The notes below the pieces were generated by a model, which had not been told where the DNA came from, searched no databases, and saw nothing but the letters and a program-made list of their open reading frames with translations. A program made the position numbers and the translations under genes. Positions 23,657-34,232 of a stretch of DNA of 64,000 bases are shown here, one piece after another. How positions within the stretch are numbered: the stretch's first letter is position 1; each line of letters begins with the position of its first letter. Source of the stretch: an uncultured Bacteroidota bacterium (GTDB taxonomy: Bacteria > Bacteroidota > Bacteroidia > Flavobacteriales > Flavobacteriaceae); the NCBI GenBank assembly GCA_902622595.1, contig CACNQM010000003.1:1-64000 (forward strand), written 5' to 3'.

Positions 23657-25036
23657 ATGAAGTATTTAATGTATTCTATAGCAGTACTGTTTTCATACTC
23701 TATATACTCTCAAGATTTAAATAATTATTCACTATTTATAAATAAGATATATGATGAGGCTCTATCAAATGGTAAATCATATGAAAGACTTGACTATCTT
23801 TCTAATCAAATAGGAGGAAGGTTATCTGGTTCAGTTAACTATGAAAGGTCAGTAAAATGGGGAAAAAAAGAACTTGATCTAATTGGACTAGATTCAATTT
23901 GGCTTCAGCCAGTAATGACTCCAAAATGGGTAAGAGGTGCACCTGAATATGCACATATTGAATCAACTTCTGGAAATACAATTTCAGTCCCTGTAGCTGC
24001 ATTAGGTGGTTCAATATCAACACCCTCAATTGGAATTTCAGCAAATGTAGTTGAGGTAAAGTCTTTCGATGAGTTGACCAGTATAGGAAAAGATTCAATA
24101 ACTGGAAAAATTGTTTTCTTTAATAGAAGAATGGATCCGACTTTAATAAATACCTTTCAAGCTTACAGCGGTAGTGTAAATCAAAGAACTCAAGGTGCAG
24201 CTAAAGCAGCAAAATTAGGAGCTGTAGGTGTTATAGTAAGATCAATGACGACAACATTAGATGATTATCCACACACAGGATCAATGTACTATGACGGGCT
24301 TGCATTAAATGAAAGAATACCAGCTGCTGCAATTAGTACTAATGGTGCAGAGCTTCTAAGTTCTATGCTATCGTTAAACCCAAACATTAAATTTTTTTTA
24401 AGACAAAATTCAAAAAACTTCCCTGAAGTTTTATCATATAATGTAATTGGTCAAGTCGTCGGGTCTGAGAGAGCTGATGAGATAATTCTTGTTGGTGCTC
24501 ATCTTGATTCATGGGACCTGGGAGACGGGAGCCATGACGATGGTGCTGGAGTAGTTCAATCAATGGAAGTTTTAAGAATCTTAAAGACTTTAAATTACAA
24601 GCCCAAAAGAACTATTAGGATTGTATTATTTGCAAATGAAGAGAATGGATTAAGAGGTGGAAAGAAGTATGCTGAGCTTGCTAAAATCAATAAAGAGTCA
24701 CATTTTTTTGCCTTAGAGTCTGATGCTGGTGGATTTACTCCTAGAGCTTTTAGTTTTGATACAACAGAAAGTGAGTTTAGGAATTTAAAGGAGTATGAAG
24801 GTATACTTAAACAATATGGTATTGATAATTTTGTTATGGAAGGAAGCGGCGCGGACATAGGACCACTGAAGGATGATAAAGTTATTCTTTCTGGACTTAG
24901 ACCGGATCCACAAAGATATTTTGATTATCATCATGCTGCATCCGATACTTTTGATAAAATTAATAAACGTGAATTGGAACTTGGTGCAGCAGCTATGACT
25001 GCATTAATCTACTTAATTGATAACTACAAACTATAA
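23657..25036 (+). CDS. Secreted M28-family aminopeptidase/carboxypeptidase Q-like protein
   Basis: 459 residues with a signal peptide (cleavage after 'SYSIYSQ'). A PA-type insert covers about 110-250, followed by the zinc peptidase core. The co-catalytic site segments are 'GAHLDSWDLGDGSHDDGAG' (His and Asp ligands), 'FANEENGLRGG' (Glu base and ligand), 'ALESDAGG' and 'DYHHAASDTFDKI' (last His). Carboxypeptidase Q-like members release dipeptides or amino acids outside the cell or in the periplasm. It starts six bases after the response-regulator gene and two bases before the MATE gene. Confidence 0.92.
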   Translation: MKYLMYSIAVLFSYSIYSQDLNNYSLFINKIYDEALSNGKSYERLDYLSNQIGGRLSGSVNYERSVKWGKKELDLIGLDSIWLQPVMTPKWVRGAPEYAHIESTSGNTISVPVAALGGSISTPSIGISANVVEVKSFDELTSIGKDSITGKIVFFNRRMDPTLINTFQAYSGSVNQRTQGAAKAAKLGAVGVIVRSMTTTLDDYPHTGSMYYDGLALNERIPAAAISTNGAELLSSMLSLNPNIKFFLRQNSKNFPEVLSYNVIGQVVGSERADEIILVGAHLDSWDLGDGSHDDGAGVVQSMEVLRILKTLNYKPKRTIRIVLFANEENGLRGGKKYAELAKINKESHFFALESDAGGFTPRAFSFDTTESEFRNLKEYEGILKQYGIDNFVMEGSGADIGPLKDDKVILSGLRPDPQRYFDYHHAASDTFDKINKRELELGAAAMTALIYLIDNYKL

Positions 25037-25038
25037 TA

Positions 25039-26430
25039 ATGAGCAAAGTACTTAAGGGAATCTCTATTTACACTAGAGAGTTTAAGTATAATTTGAAACT
25101 TGCTTATCCAGTGATGATTGGTATGCTTGGTCATACTTTTGTGCAGTTTATTGATAATGTAATGGTAGGGCAGTTAGGTACTGCTGAATTAGCTGCAATT
25201 TCATTAGGTAATAGTTTTGTGTTTATTGCTATGTCCATTGGAATTGGATTTTCTCAGGCAATAACCCCACTAATTGCAGAGGCTGACGGTGCAAAAAAGG
25301 ATAATGATATATCTAGAATTTTTGAACATAGTTTTTTGATTTGCTCAATACTTGGTTTAATTCTTTTTACAGTAGTTTTTTTAAATAGAAATCTTCTTTA
25401 TCATATGAATCAACCAATTGAAGTTGTTAAATTAGCTTCTCCATATTTATTTTGGGTATCATTTTCATTAATATCAATTGTAACTTTCCAATCCTTTAGA
25501 CAATTTGCTGATGGTTTATCCTTTACTAAAGCAGCAATGTACTCCACTCTTTTAGGAAATTTAATAAATGTAATTTTAAATTTCTTTTTAATTTTTGGTC
25601 TTTGGATATTTCCTAAGCTAGGAGTTGAAGGGGCTGCAATTGGTACATTAATTTCAAGGCTTTGTATGTTGATATTTATAGTTATCTACTTAAAATTGCA
25701 TAAAAAACTTTCAATGTATATTTCAAAATTTTTTCCCTCAAAAGTTCAACTTCAAAGAGTGAAAAAGATTATATATCTTGGATTACCATCTGCTCTACAT
25801 AGCTTTTTTGAGGTTGCTTTTTTCATCTCTGCAGTATGGATGGCAGGAATAATTGGTAAGAACTCTCAAGCTGCAAATCAAATTGCTCTTAATCTTGCTT
25901 CTATGACTTATATGGTAGCTCTTGGAGTTGGAGTTGCTGCAATGATAAGAGTAGGAAATCAAAGAGGAATGATGAACTTTAAAAAATTAAGAGATGTTGC
26001 CCTCTCTACATTACTTTTAATAATAATTATAGATATATTTTTCTGTTTAATATTCCTGTTCTTTAATGACTACTTACCACTACTTTACTTAGATCCTGGT
26101 AACTCCAATAATATTTCTGATGTTAACGAAGTACTTAGAATCTCATCAAAACTTCTAATTATTGCGGGAGTTTTTCAATTATTTGATGGTATTCAAGCAG
26201 TAGTTTTGGGTGCTCTAAGAGGTATGCAAGATGTAAATAAGCCAGCTTTGATTATTTTCCTTTCATATGGCTTAATTGGCTTCCCAACATCATATTTTTT
26301 AGGTTTTTACACTAATCTTTCAGTAATTGGAATATGGATTGGGTTAATGACAGGTCTTTTCTCTTCATCTCTTTTCCTTTTTCTAAGATTTAATTACCTT
26401 TCCAAAAAAACAATAAGGCTTAATGATTGA
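25039..26430 (+). CDS. MATE-family multidrug efflux transporter
   Basis: 463 residues with about twelve hydrophobic helices in two related halves. The first helix region contains 'LKLAYPVMIGMLGHTFVQFIDNVMVGQLGTAELAA', here seen as 'YPVMIGMLGHTFVQFID' and 'VGQLGTAELAAIS', characteristic of MATE proteins; the second half has 'GLPSALHSFFEVAFF'. It uses a Na+ or H+ gradient to expel cationic compounds. It starts two bases after the peptidase stop and overlaps the following PAP2 gene by eight bases. Confidence 0.95.
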   Translation: MSKVLKGISIYTREFKYNLKLAYPVMIGMLGHTFVQFIDNVMVGQLGTAELAAISLGNSFVFIAMSIGIGFSQAITPLIAEADGAKKDNDISRIFEHSFLICSILGLILFTVVFLNRNLLYHMNQPIEVVKLASPYLFWVSFSLISIVTFQSFRQFADGLSFTKAAMYSTLLGNLINVILNFFLIFGLWIFPKLGVEGAAIGTLISRLCMLIFIVIYLKLHKKLSMYISKFFPSKVQLQRVKKIIYLGLPSALHSFFEVAFFISAVWMAGIIGKNSQAANQIALNLASMTYMVALGVGVAAMIRVGNQRGMMNFKKLRDVALSTLLLIIIIDIFFCLIFLFFNDYLPLLYLDPGNSNNISDVNEVLRISSKLLIIAGVFQLFDGIQAVVLGALRGMQDVNKPALIIFLSYGLIGFPTSYFLGFYTNLSVIGIWIGLMTGLFSSSLFLFLRFNYLSKKTIRLND

Positions 26431-27010
26431 AGAAATATTGAGACTAGACTCTAAGTTATTTCTCTATTTAAATAATCTGGGTACATCAAAATTTGATATT
26501 TTTTGGATAAGTTTATCCAAGATTGAGGCAAATATTTTAATGTATTTATTTTTAATTCTTCTATTTTTTTACATTCAAAAGATCCGTCCTAAATTAATTT
26601 ATATTTTCTATTTTATCTTTGTCATCGCACTGATGATTACTATTACCGATCAAGGAGCAAATATTTTCAAAGATTCTTTTAAACGTTTAAGGCCATGCTA
26701 TAATGAATCTATTATAGATTCTTTGAGACTCGTTAAAGAAAATTGTGGAGGCAAATATGGCTTTTTTTCAGCACATGCTTCTAATTCTTTTTCTTTGGCT
26801 ATTTTTTTTGGTCTTTTATTCATAAATAGAATTAGTTATATAATTATGATAACTATAGTCTATGCATCACTAATTTCTTACAGTCGAATATATCTAGGTG
26901 TTCATTATCCAATTGATATTATTTTTGGTAGTTTTTTTGGAATATTTGTAGGATTTGTTATGTATAGTTTTGTATATCTAAAGTTCTTGAAGTTCTTTGA
27001 TAAAACTTAA
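26423..27010 (+). CDS. PAP2-family membrane phosphatase
   Basis: 195 residues with about five hydrophobic segments. The three phosphatase motifs are visible: 'KDSFKRLRP' (KxxxxxxRP), 'FFSAHASNS' (equivalent of PSGH, with Ala in place of Gly) and 'SRIYLGVHYPIDI' (SRxxxxxHxxxD). It probably dephosphorylates undecaprenyl pyrophosphate or another lipid phosphate at the outer face of the inner membrane. It overlaps the MATE gene by eight bases, and its 3' end overlaps the convergent glycosyltransferase gene by 33 bases. Confidence 0.92.
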   Translation: MIEEILRLDSKLFLYLNNLGTSKFDIFWISLSKIEANILMYLFLILLFFYIQKIRPKLIYIFYFIFVIALMITITDQGANIFKDSFKRLRPCYNESIIDSLRLVKENCGGKYGFFSAHASNSFSLAIFFGLLFINRISYIIMITIVYASLISYSRIYLGVHYPIDIIFGSFFGIFVGFVMYSFVYLKFLKFFDKT

Positions 27011-28099
27011 CCAAGAGTATTTTACTTTTGATTTTTTAATATTCTCTTTGTAATTGAGATTTTTTTTCTTATCCAAAGATTCTAATATTACTGATGATAG
27101 ATTTTCCGCAGTTTTTTTGTAAACTGCTCCACTTTTATCTCGAATAACAACATCTTTTAAACCTTCAATATCAGAGACAACCATGGGAGTCTCATAAAAA
27201 TAACATAATGGAGTAATTCCACTTTGACTAGCCTTAATATAAGGTTGAATAATTAAATCACTCGCACATATATAGTCTCTAATCATCTTGGAGTCCAAAA
27301 ACTTATTATTTATTATTATTTTATCATTTAGATCTAGGTCATTTATTAGATTCAAATATTTATCTGCTGGCTCATAAAACTCACCTGCAATTATTAGCTT
27401 GATATCATTTCTGCTTATAAATTTCATACTTCTGATTAGAGTCTCTAACCCTTTGTATTTTCTTATTAAACCAACAAAACTTATATAAGTTTTGTCTTCA
27501 AGTCCTAAATTAATTTTTGCTGTTTTTTTATCTTCTCGTTTAGGTAGATTTAAATTAATTGGATGGAATAGAGATAAAACTTTTTTATTGGTAGATTTTC
27601 TAAGCTGTCCTCCAACATTATCTGACATTGAAATAAATATATCGCATGTATTTAAATAAAAATTGCGTAGAAATTTCTCTAATGGCACTTTTTCATGATT
27701 ATCCCAATTATCAACAAGTCCAATTACTTTTATATGTTTATTTAAAAATAAACCAATAAAAAAATATGGGAGAGCCAAAATAGGGGACCAGTATCTAAAA
27801 ACTATTGAGTCTGGCATAATTTTATTTGCCATTTTAGATACTTTTATCCAATTAAATGGATTTATAGTATTGATTAGTCTAGTTATTTTAAATTTTTGAT
27901 CATACACTTCACTAGTAAATTGAGATTTACCAGGAAAAAGAAAACTAGGATATAAAAGTGAGAAAGTCCAAACTTCAGTTTTAACTCCAGATTTTGTCAT
28001 CTCATTACATAAAGAATGGGTTGAGTCAGAGATGCCACCTCTATAAGGATAAGCAGCTGAAAATACTAGGAATTTAATTTTATCTTCCTCTGTATTCAT
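26978..28099 (-). CDS. GT4-type glycosyltransferase
   Basis: 373 residues, GT-B fold. The N-terminal acceptor domain starts with 'FLVFSAAYPYRGGISDSTHS' (glycine-rich loop). The donor domain has 'ISFVGLIRKYKGLETLIRSM' (about 208) and the GT4 signature around 'QPYIKASQSGITPLCYFYETPMVV', with the ExxxE region less canonical than usual. No signal or anchor is visible, so it works at the cytoplasmic membrane face, likely in surface glycan synthesis. Its tail overlaps the PAP2 gene. The sugar transferred is unknown. Confidence 0.88.
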   Translation of the reverse strand: MNTEEDKIKFLVFSAAYPYRGGISDSTHSLCNEMTKSGVKTEVWTFSLLYPSFLFPGKSQFTSEVYDQKFKITRLINTINPFNWIKVSKMANKIMPDSIVFRYWSPILALPYFFIGLFLNKHIKVIGLVDNWDNHEKVPLEKFLRNFYLNTCDIFISMSDNVGGQLRKSTNKKVLSLFHPINLNLPKREDKKTAKINLGLEDKTYISFVGLIRKYKGLETLIRSMKFISRNDIKLIIAGEFYEPADKYLNLINDLDLNDKIIINNKFLDSKMIRDYICASDLIIQPYIKASQSGITPLCYFYETPMVVSDIEGLKDVVIRDKSGAVYKKTAENLSSVILESLDKKKNLNYKENIKKSKVKYSWLSFIKELQEL

Positions 28100-28114
28100 A
28101 ATTTTAAATAATCT

Positions 28115-29566
28115 TTATAAGTCTCCGTATGAGTTCTTTCTTGGAAGATTTGATTTACCCATAAGATATTTATCAATATGATAAGAAGCTTCTCTACCTT
28201 CAGAAATTGCCCAAACAATTAATGATTGTCCTCTTCTACAATCACCTGCGGTAAAAATATTATTTTTTTTGGTTTGATAATCAGAATTTGAAGATATATT
28301 TCCCCTATTGTCCATATCAATATCTAGAAGATTTGGAAGAGATTCTTCAGGACCAGTAAAACCTAAAGCTAAAATTACCATATCACACTTCCAAATTTTG
28401 TTAGTATTAGGAATTTCAGTGAGTTTTCCTGTAATCTTATCAATCTCAACATTAACAGTCTCTAAACCTATTAAGTTATTATTCTTATCTCCTATAAATT
28501 TTTTTGTTAAAATACTCCATTCTCTACTAACACCCTCTTGATGAGATGAAGTTGTCTTAAGAGTGAATGGCCAGTATGGCCACGGGTTAGATGAGTCTCT
28601 ATTTTTACCTGGTTTGTGAGATAATTCAAAATTTACAACACTGCCTGCGCCATGTCTGTTGCATGTTCCAATGCAATCTGAACCAGTATCCCCTCCTCCT
28701 ATAACAATTATATTTTTATCTTTTGCATTATATCTATCTAAATGCGCATTTATTTGTTTATCAACAAACTTATTATTGTGAGTTAAAAAATCCATAGCCT
28801 GCTCTACTCCGTGTAAATCGCTCCCTGGAATATCTAGTTTACGCTTCACAGTAGAACCAGTGGAGATAAGAACTGCATCATATTTATCCTGCAATTCTTC
28901 TATTGAAATATCTTCACCAATATTAATACTGCATTTAAAATGAACGCCCTCTTCTTTCAAGATATTGACTCTTCTGTCAATAATATTTTTCTCTAATTTA
29001 AAATCAGGTATACCATACCTTAAAAGTCCTCCAATTTTATTATCTCTTTCAAAAACAGTAACATTATGTCCAACTGAGTTTAATTGCTGAGAAGCAGCAA
29101 GACCAGCAGGCCCAGATCCAATAATAGCAATCTTTTTACCTGTTTTAATCTTTGGCTTAACTGGCTTTATCCATCCATTTTTAAAACCTTCTTCTATAAT
29201 ATTTTTCTCAATTAATTCAATTGATACAGGGGGATCAATAATTCCTAAAACACAAGCTGCCTCACATGGAGCAGGACAAAGTCTTCCAGTAAATTCTGGA
29301 AAATTATTTGTTGAGTGAAGTACCTCAAGTGCATCTTTCCATTTCTTGTTGTAAACTAAATCATTAAAATCAGGAATCAAATTTCCAAGTGGGCATCCAC
29401 TATGACAAAATGGTACTCCACAATCCATGCATCTTGCGGATTGACTCTCTAATTCAGACTTTTTAACCTTTACAGTAAATTCATTATAGTTTTTAAGTCT
29501 ACTTCTTATTGGAAGATACTTTTCATCAATTCTATCAAACTCTTTAAAACCTTTAACTTTTCCCAT
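28115..29566 (-). CDS. gltD: Glutamate synthase, small (beta) subunit
   Basis: 483 residues. The N-terminal region carries Fe-S cluster cysteines ('CMDCGVPFCHSGCPLGN', 'CPAPCEAACVL'). The FAD-binding motif is 'IGSGPAGLAASQQL' (about 150), and the NADPH-binding motif is 'VIGGGDTGSDCIGT' (about 290). The C-terminal 'FTAGDCRRGQSLIVWAI' closes the FAD site. It passes electrons from NADPH to the large subunit. Its ATG follows the gltB stop with no gap. Confidence 0.97.
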   Translation of the reverse strand: MGKVKGFKEFDRIDEKYLPIRSRLKNYNEFTVKVKKSELESQSARCMDCGVPFCHSGCPLGNLIPDFNDLVYNKKWKDALEVLHSTNNFPEFTGRLCPAPCEAACVLGIIDPPVSIELIEKNIIEEGFKNGWIKPVKPKIKTGKKIAIIGSGPAGLAASQQLNSVGHNVTVFERDNKIGGLLRYGIPDFKLEKNIIDRRVNILKEEGVHFKCSINIGEDISIEELQDKYDAVLISTGSTVKRKLDIPGSDLHGVEQAMDFLTHNNKFVDKQINAHLDRYNAKDKNIIVIGGGDTGSDCIGTCNRHGAGSVVNFELSHKPGKNRDSSNPWPYWPFTLKTTSSHQEGVSREWSILTKKFIGDKNNNLIGLETVNVEIDKITGKLTEIPNTNKIWKCDMVILALGFTGPEESLPNLLDIDMDNRGNISSNSDYQTKKNNIFTAGDCRRGQSLIVWAISEGREASYHIDKYLMGKSNLPRKNSYGDL

Positions 29567-32500
29567 TTAATTAATAAGTTGATTAATTTTTTCTTCCTTT
29601 AATTTTTCTAGAGCAGCTTTATATTCAATTGGCATAATCTTCACAAAGTTTTTCTTTTTTGAATTCCACTTTGATATTATGTTCTCAGCTACTTTACTGG
29701 ATGTATTTGAATAATGGTTTTTTAATAAACTATAAATTAAATCAAAGTCTTGACTATCTATCTTTTCAAAATTTATCATTTCCATATTGAAGTTTTTTTC
29801 TGAGAAATTATTTGTCTTTAGTATGTATGCTATTCCTCCACTCATTCCTGCTCCAAAATTTCTACCTATTTCTCCTAATATCAAAACATTTCCTCCTGTC
29901 ATATATTCACAACCATGATCTCCAACTCCTTCAACAACTGCGTTAGCACCAGAGTTTCTAACACAGAATCGCTCGCCAGCAATTCCATTAATGTAAGCTT
30001 CACCAGAAGTTGCTCCATATAGAGCAACATTACCTGTAATTATATTTTTATCAGATTCAAAAGTAGATTCTTCAGGTATTTTGATTGATAATGTTGCTCC
30101 CGACAGGCTCTTACCAAAATAGTCATTTGTATTTCCAATTACTGTCATTTTTAAACCTTTGACTGCAAATGCGCCGAAACTTTGACCAGCGGAGCCTCTA
30201 AAATTGATATTAAGAGTATTTTTAGGAAGACCATTAATTCCATGTAGGTTGGATATTTCATTACTAATTAGAGCACCTACAGATCTATCAGTATTCATAA
30301 TCTTAAATTCAAAAGAAGATTTCACTTTCTTGTTGACTGACAGTTTTGCAGATTTTAATATTTCAAAATCTAGAACACTGTCGAGGTTATGATCTTGTTT
30401 TTTTGTGTGTTTTATTGGAAATCCTTCTTGATTTAATGGTTTGTATAGAACCTTATCTAAATTAATACCCTTAACTTTATAACCCTCTAATCCATCCTTT
30501 GGTTTTAATTTTTGTGTTTGACCTATCATTTCATCTACAGTTCTAAATCCAAGATTTGCCATAATTTCTCGTAATTCTTGTGCAACGAAATACATGTAAT
30601 TGATTACGTGTTCGGGTTTACCTTTGAAATTTTTTCTTAATTCTGGATCTTGAGTTGCTATCCCTACAGGACATGTGTTTAAGTGACATGCTCGCATCAT
30701 GATACAGCCTGAAGCTACAAGAGGAGCTGTAGAAAATCCAAACTCTTCTGCACCTAAAAGGCATGCTACAGCTACATCCTTTCCTGTCTTGAGTTGACCA
30801 TCACATTCAAGTACAACTCTACTTCTTAAATTATTGATAACCAGAGTTTGTTGTGCTTCAGCAATTCCTAGTTCCCAAGGAAGGCCAGCATGTCTTAATG
30901 ATGTTAATGGCGATGCTCCAGTTCCTCCATCATAACCTGATATAAGAATAACATCAGCTTTTGCTTTTGCAACACCCGCCGCAATAGTACCAACTCCAAC
31001 CTCTGAGACTAATTTTACATTAATTCTAGCTTTTCTATTTGCATTTTTAAGATCAAAAATAAGTTGAGCTAAATCTTCAATGGAATAGATATCATGATGA
31101 GGAGGGGGAGAAATTAGTCCTACAAATGGGGTAGAATTTCGAACTTTAGCAATTAGAGGGTTAACCTTTGGTCCAGGTAATTGACCTCCTTCTCCAGGTT
31201 TTGCTCCCTGAGCCATTTTAATCTGTATTTCATTAGCATTTGAGAGATAGTATGAGCTTACACCAAATCTACCTGATGCAACTTGTTTTATAGCACTATT
31301 TCTAAGATCACCATTTTTATCCTTTTTAAACCTATTACTATCCTCACCACCTTCTCCGGAATTACTTTTTCCTCCAATTCTATTCATAGCAATAGCCAGG
31401 TTCTCATGAGCTTCTTTGCTTATGGATCCATAAGACATTGCACCAGTTTTAAACCTCTTAACTATCTCTGTCCATGGCTCAACCTCTTCAATTGGAATAG
31501 GATTGTAATCTACAAATTTTAAAAGACCACGAATCGTCATTAATTGTTCTTCTTGATCATCTACCAACTTTGAGAACTCTTTATAGGAAGAATAGCTCTC
31601 CTGCCTAACAGAATTTTGAAGTTTTGATATTGTATTGGGATCTAGCATATGGCTTTCACCATCTCTTCTCCACCTGTAATCTCCACCTGTTTTAATTGAT
31701 ATAAAGTCTGATGATGAATTAAAAGCATGTTTAATTCTTTGACTAATTTCCTTTTCAATTACGTAGAGACCAACTCCTTCAATTCTGGTTGGAGTATTTT
31801 TAAAATATTTATTAATAAAATTGGTCTTTAATCCAAGTGCCTCAAATATTTGAGATCCTCTATAAGAATTTAGAGTAGATATACCAATTTTATTCATGAC
31901 TTTTAATATGCCTTTAGCTGTAGCATTATTAAAGTTTGAGACAGCCTTCTCTTTTGAGATATTTTTTATAAATCCTAGATCATGGTGATAATCAATAATC
32001 TCATTAACTAAGTATGGATTTATTGCACTTGCTCCAAAACCAAATAGCATCGAAAAATGATGAGGTTCTCTTGGTTCAGCAGATTCAATTATAATGCCAA
32101 ACTTTGATCTTTTCTTCTTGTTAATCATTGTTTGATGGACAAAAGAGCATGCGAGCAATATTGGAATAGGGGACATTTTCTTGGAGACATTTCTGTCACT
32201 AAGTATAATTATATTAGTCCCGTCATCAATATATCCCTCAATTTTACCAACTATATTATCAAGAGACTCTTCAATCCCATTATGTCCAGACTTGGATTTG
32301 TAGAGACAACTAATTGATTTGGATTTGAAATTCTTATGTTTAATGTGCTTAATCTTTGCTAAATCCTCGTTAGATATAATAGGGTTATTAATGTTAAGAT
32401 TAATGCAATGTTCCTCAGTAACCTCAAAAATATTGTGATTTTTTCCAATAGACAAACTTGTATCAGTTATTATTTCTTCTCGGATTCCATCTAGTGGTGG

Positions 32501-34072
32501 ATTTGTCACTTGAGCAAAAAGTTGTTTGAAATAATTGTACAATAATTGAGGCTTCTTTGATAAAACAGCTAAAGGTGTATCTATTCCCATAGAACCGATA
32601 GATTCCTTCCCAGAGATGCTCATAGGAATTATGATCTTCTTAAAGTCTTCCTTGGTGTATCCAAATACTTTTAATCTTGTTTCAAACTTAGTTTTTTCAT
32701 CTGGTGGTCTATCACCTGTGTAAGGGACATCTTTTAATTGCAATATATTTTTACTGACCCACCTCCTATAAGGTTGTTTAGAAACTATTTGAGATTTTAT
32801 CTCATCATCATTAACTATTTTGCCTTTATCCATGTCAACCAGAAATATTTTTCCAGGCTCAAGTCTTCCATGTGATAACACATTCTTAGGTTCAATTTCA
32901 ACTACGCCTGTCTCTGAAGACATTACTACATATCCGTCCTTAGTCACTGTGTATCTTGATGGTCTAAGACCATTTCTATCAAGAAGTGCACCAATGTATT
33001 TTCCATCAGTAAATGGGATTGATGCTGGCCCATCCCAGGGCTCCATTATACAGCTATTGTATTCATAGAATGCTTTTTTGTCATCATCCATTGAATTATG
33101 CTTTTCCCATGCTTCAGGAACTAACATCATCATCACTTCTGGTAAAGATCTTCCTGTCATTAACAAGAGTTCAACGACCATATCCATCGATGCTGAATCT
33201 GATTTATTTGGAACTATTATTGGGAGAATTTCAGACATCTCTTCTTCAGAAATATGCTTTGAACTAAATAATTCTTCCCTTGACCTCATCCTACTGGTAT
33301 TTCCTTTAAAAGTATTTATTTCTCCGTTATGACACATGTATCGAAATGGTTGAGCTAGATCCCAAGTTGGAAATGTATTTGTAGAAAATCTTTGATGAAC
33401 AAGGGCAAGCTTTGTAACTAGAAGTGAATCTTTAAGATCTATATAAAATCTTTCAATATCCTCTGGTACTAACAAACCTTTGTATATAATAGTTTTTGTG
33501 CTGAGACTTGAAAAATAAAAGTATTCTTTTTCAGATAACTCAGATGAGTAGATCAGATTTTCTGCAATTTTTCTTGCTTTAAATAATTTAAGATTAAAAA
33601 TGGCCTCATCTGTCTCCTTAACCTTAGTAGTGATAAATACCTGTTTTATTTCAGGTTGGGATTTACTTGCAATTGAACCTACAACTTTAGAATCAACAGG
33701 AACATTTCTCCATCCTAAAATTTTCAAGTTTTGTCTATTAATTTCATTTTCAAAAACTTTAATACAATGGTTTGATTGATTTACATTTTTTGGTAAAAAA
33801 ACCATACCAACAGCATATTCATTGGGTTGCGGAAGGGAAAAATCACATTTTTTTGCAAAAAAACTGTGAGGAATCTCTATTAATATACCTGCTCCATCCC
33901 CTGTTCTCCCATCAGAGCTAACAGCTCCCCTGTGCTCTAAGCATGAAAGTATGTTAAGAGCCTTACCTATGATGTTATTTGTTCTTTCTCCATTGAGACT
34001 ACATATGAAACCAGCTCCACAGTTATCATGTTCAAATTCAGATAAATAAAGTCCTTGATTTTTTAATTTCAT
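29567..34072 (-). CDS. gltB: Glutamate synthase, large (alpha) subunit
   Basis: 1501 residues. The N-terminal glutaminase domain would begin at Cys18 (CGAGF) after removal of a 17-residue propeptide. FMN-binding synthase domain: 'GAMSYGSISKEAHENLA', 'AQGAKPGEGGQLPGPK' and 'DVILISGYDGGTGASPL'. 3Fe-4S cluster: 'CIMMRACHLNTCPVGIATQ'. A C-terminal beta-helix domain is rich in Gly ('RNSGANAVVEGVGDHGCEY'). It makes two glutamates from glutamine and 2-oxoglutarate. It is upstream of and contiguous with gltD and completes ammonia assimilation with the type II glutamine synthetase in this window. Confidence 0.98.
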   Translation of the reverse strand: MKLKNQGLYLSEFEHDNCGAGFICSLNGERTNNIIGKALNILSCLEHRGAVSSDGRTGDGAGILIEIPHSFFAKKCDFSLPQPNEYAVGMVFLPKNVNQSNHCIKVFENEINRQNLKILGWRNVPVDSKVVGSIASKSQPEIKQVFITTKVKETDEAIFNLKLFKARKIAENLIYSSELSEKEYFYFSSLSTKTIIYKGLLVPEDIERFYIDLKDSLLVTKLALVHQRFSTNTFPTWDLAQPFRYMCHNGEINTFKGNTSRMRSREELFSSKHISEEEMSEILPIIVPNKSDSASMDMVVELLLMTGRSLPEVMMMLVPEAWEKHNSMDDDKKAFYEYNSCIMEPWDGPASIPFTDGKYIGALLDRNGLRPSRYTVTKDGYVVMSSETGVVEIEPKNVLSHGRLEPGKIFLVDMDKGKIVNDDEIKSQIVSKQPYRRWVSKNILQLKDVPYTGDRPPDEKTKFETRLKVFGYTKEDFKKIIIPMSISGKESIGSMGIDTPLAVLSKKPQLLYNYFKQLFAQVTNPPLDGIREEIITDTSLSIGKNHNIFEVTEEHCINLNINNPIISNEDLAKIKHIKHKNFKSKSISCLYKSKSGHNGIEESLDNIVGKIEGYIDDGTNIIILSDRNVSKKMSPIPILLACSFVHQTMINKKKRSKFGIIIESAEPREPHHFSMLFGFGASAINPYLVNEIIDYHHDLGFIKNISKEKAVSNFNNATAKGILKVMNKIGISTLNSYRGSQIFEALGLKTNFINKYFKNTPTRIEGVGLYVIEKEISQRIKHAFNSSSDFISIKTGGDYRWRRDGESHMLDPNTISKLQNSVRQESYSSYKEFSKLVDDQEEQLMTIRGLLKFVDYNPIPIEEVEPWTEIVKRFKTGAMSYGSISKEAHENLAIAMNRIGGKSNSGEGGEDSNRFKKDKNGDLRNSAIKQVASGRFGVSSYYLSNANEIQIKMAQGAKPGEGGQLPGPKVNPLIAKVRNSTPFVGLISPPPHHDIYSIEDLAQLIFDLKNANRKARINVKLVSEVGVGTIAAGVAKAKADVILISGYDGGTGASPLTSLRHAGLPWELGIAEAQQTLVINNLRSRVVLECDGQLKTGKDVAVACLLGAEEFGFSTAPLVASGCIMMRACHLNTCPVGIATQDPELRKNFKGKPEHVINYMYFVAQELREIMANLGFRTVDEMIGQTQKLKPKDGLEGYKVKGINLDKVLYKPLNQEGFPIKHTKKQDHNLDSVLDFEILKSAKLSVNKKVKSSFEFKIMNTDRSVGALISNEISNLHGINGLPKNTLNINFRGSAGQSFGAFAVKGLKMTVIGNTNDYFGKSLSGATLSIKIPEESTFESDKNIITGNVALYGATSGEAYINGIAGERFCVRNSGANAVVEGVGDHGCEYMTGGNVLILGEIGRNFGAGMSGGIAYILKTNNFSEKNFNMEMINFEKIDSQDFDLIYSLLKNHYSNTSSKVAENIISKWNSKKKNFVKIMPIEYKAALEKLKEEKINQLIN

Positions 34073-34082
34073 AACTAACTAG

Positions 34083-34090
34083 CAAAATTA
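34083..34090 (-). promoter_or_regulatory. Putative -7 promoter element for gltBD
   Basis: The minus strand reads TAATTTTG (TAnnTTTG), ten bases before the gltB ATG. The 160-base secA-gltB spacer otherwise shows only AT-rich sequence. Confidence 0.45.
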
Positions 34091-34232
34091 TTATTATGAT
34101 CTTGAGAAGTAAATCATAAATAGATAAATCAAATATGTAAAAATTTTATTTACCATATTTACAAAAAAAGGTTAAAAAAAATATCATATTAATATTTTTT
34201 TGAAAATAAATTAAAAATATTTTTGTGAAGAT

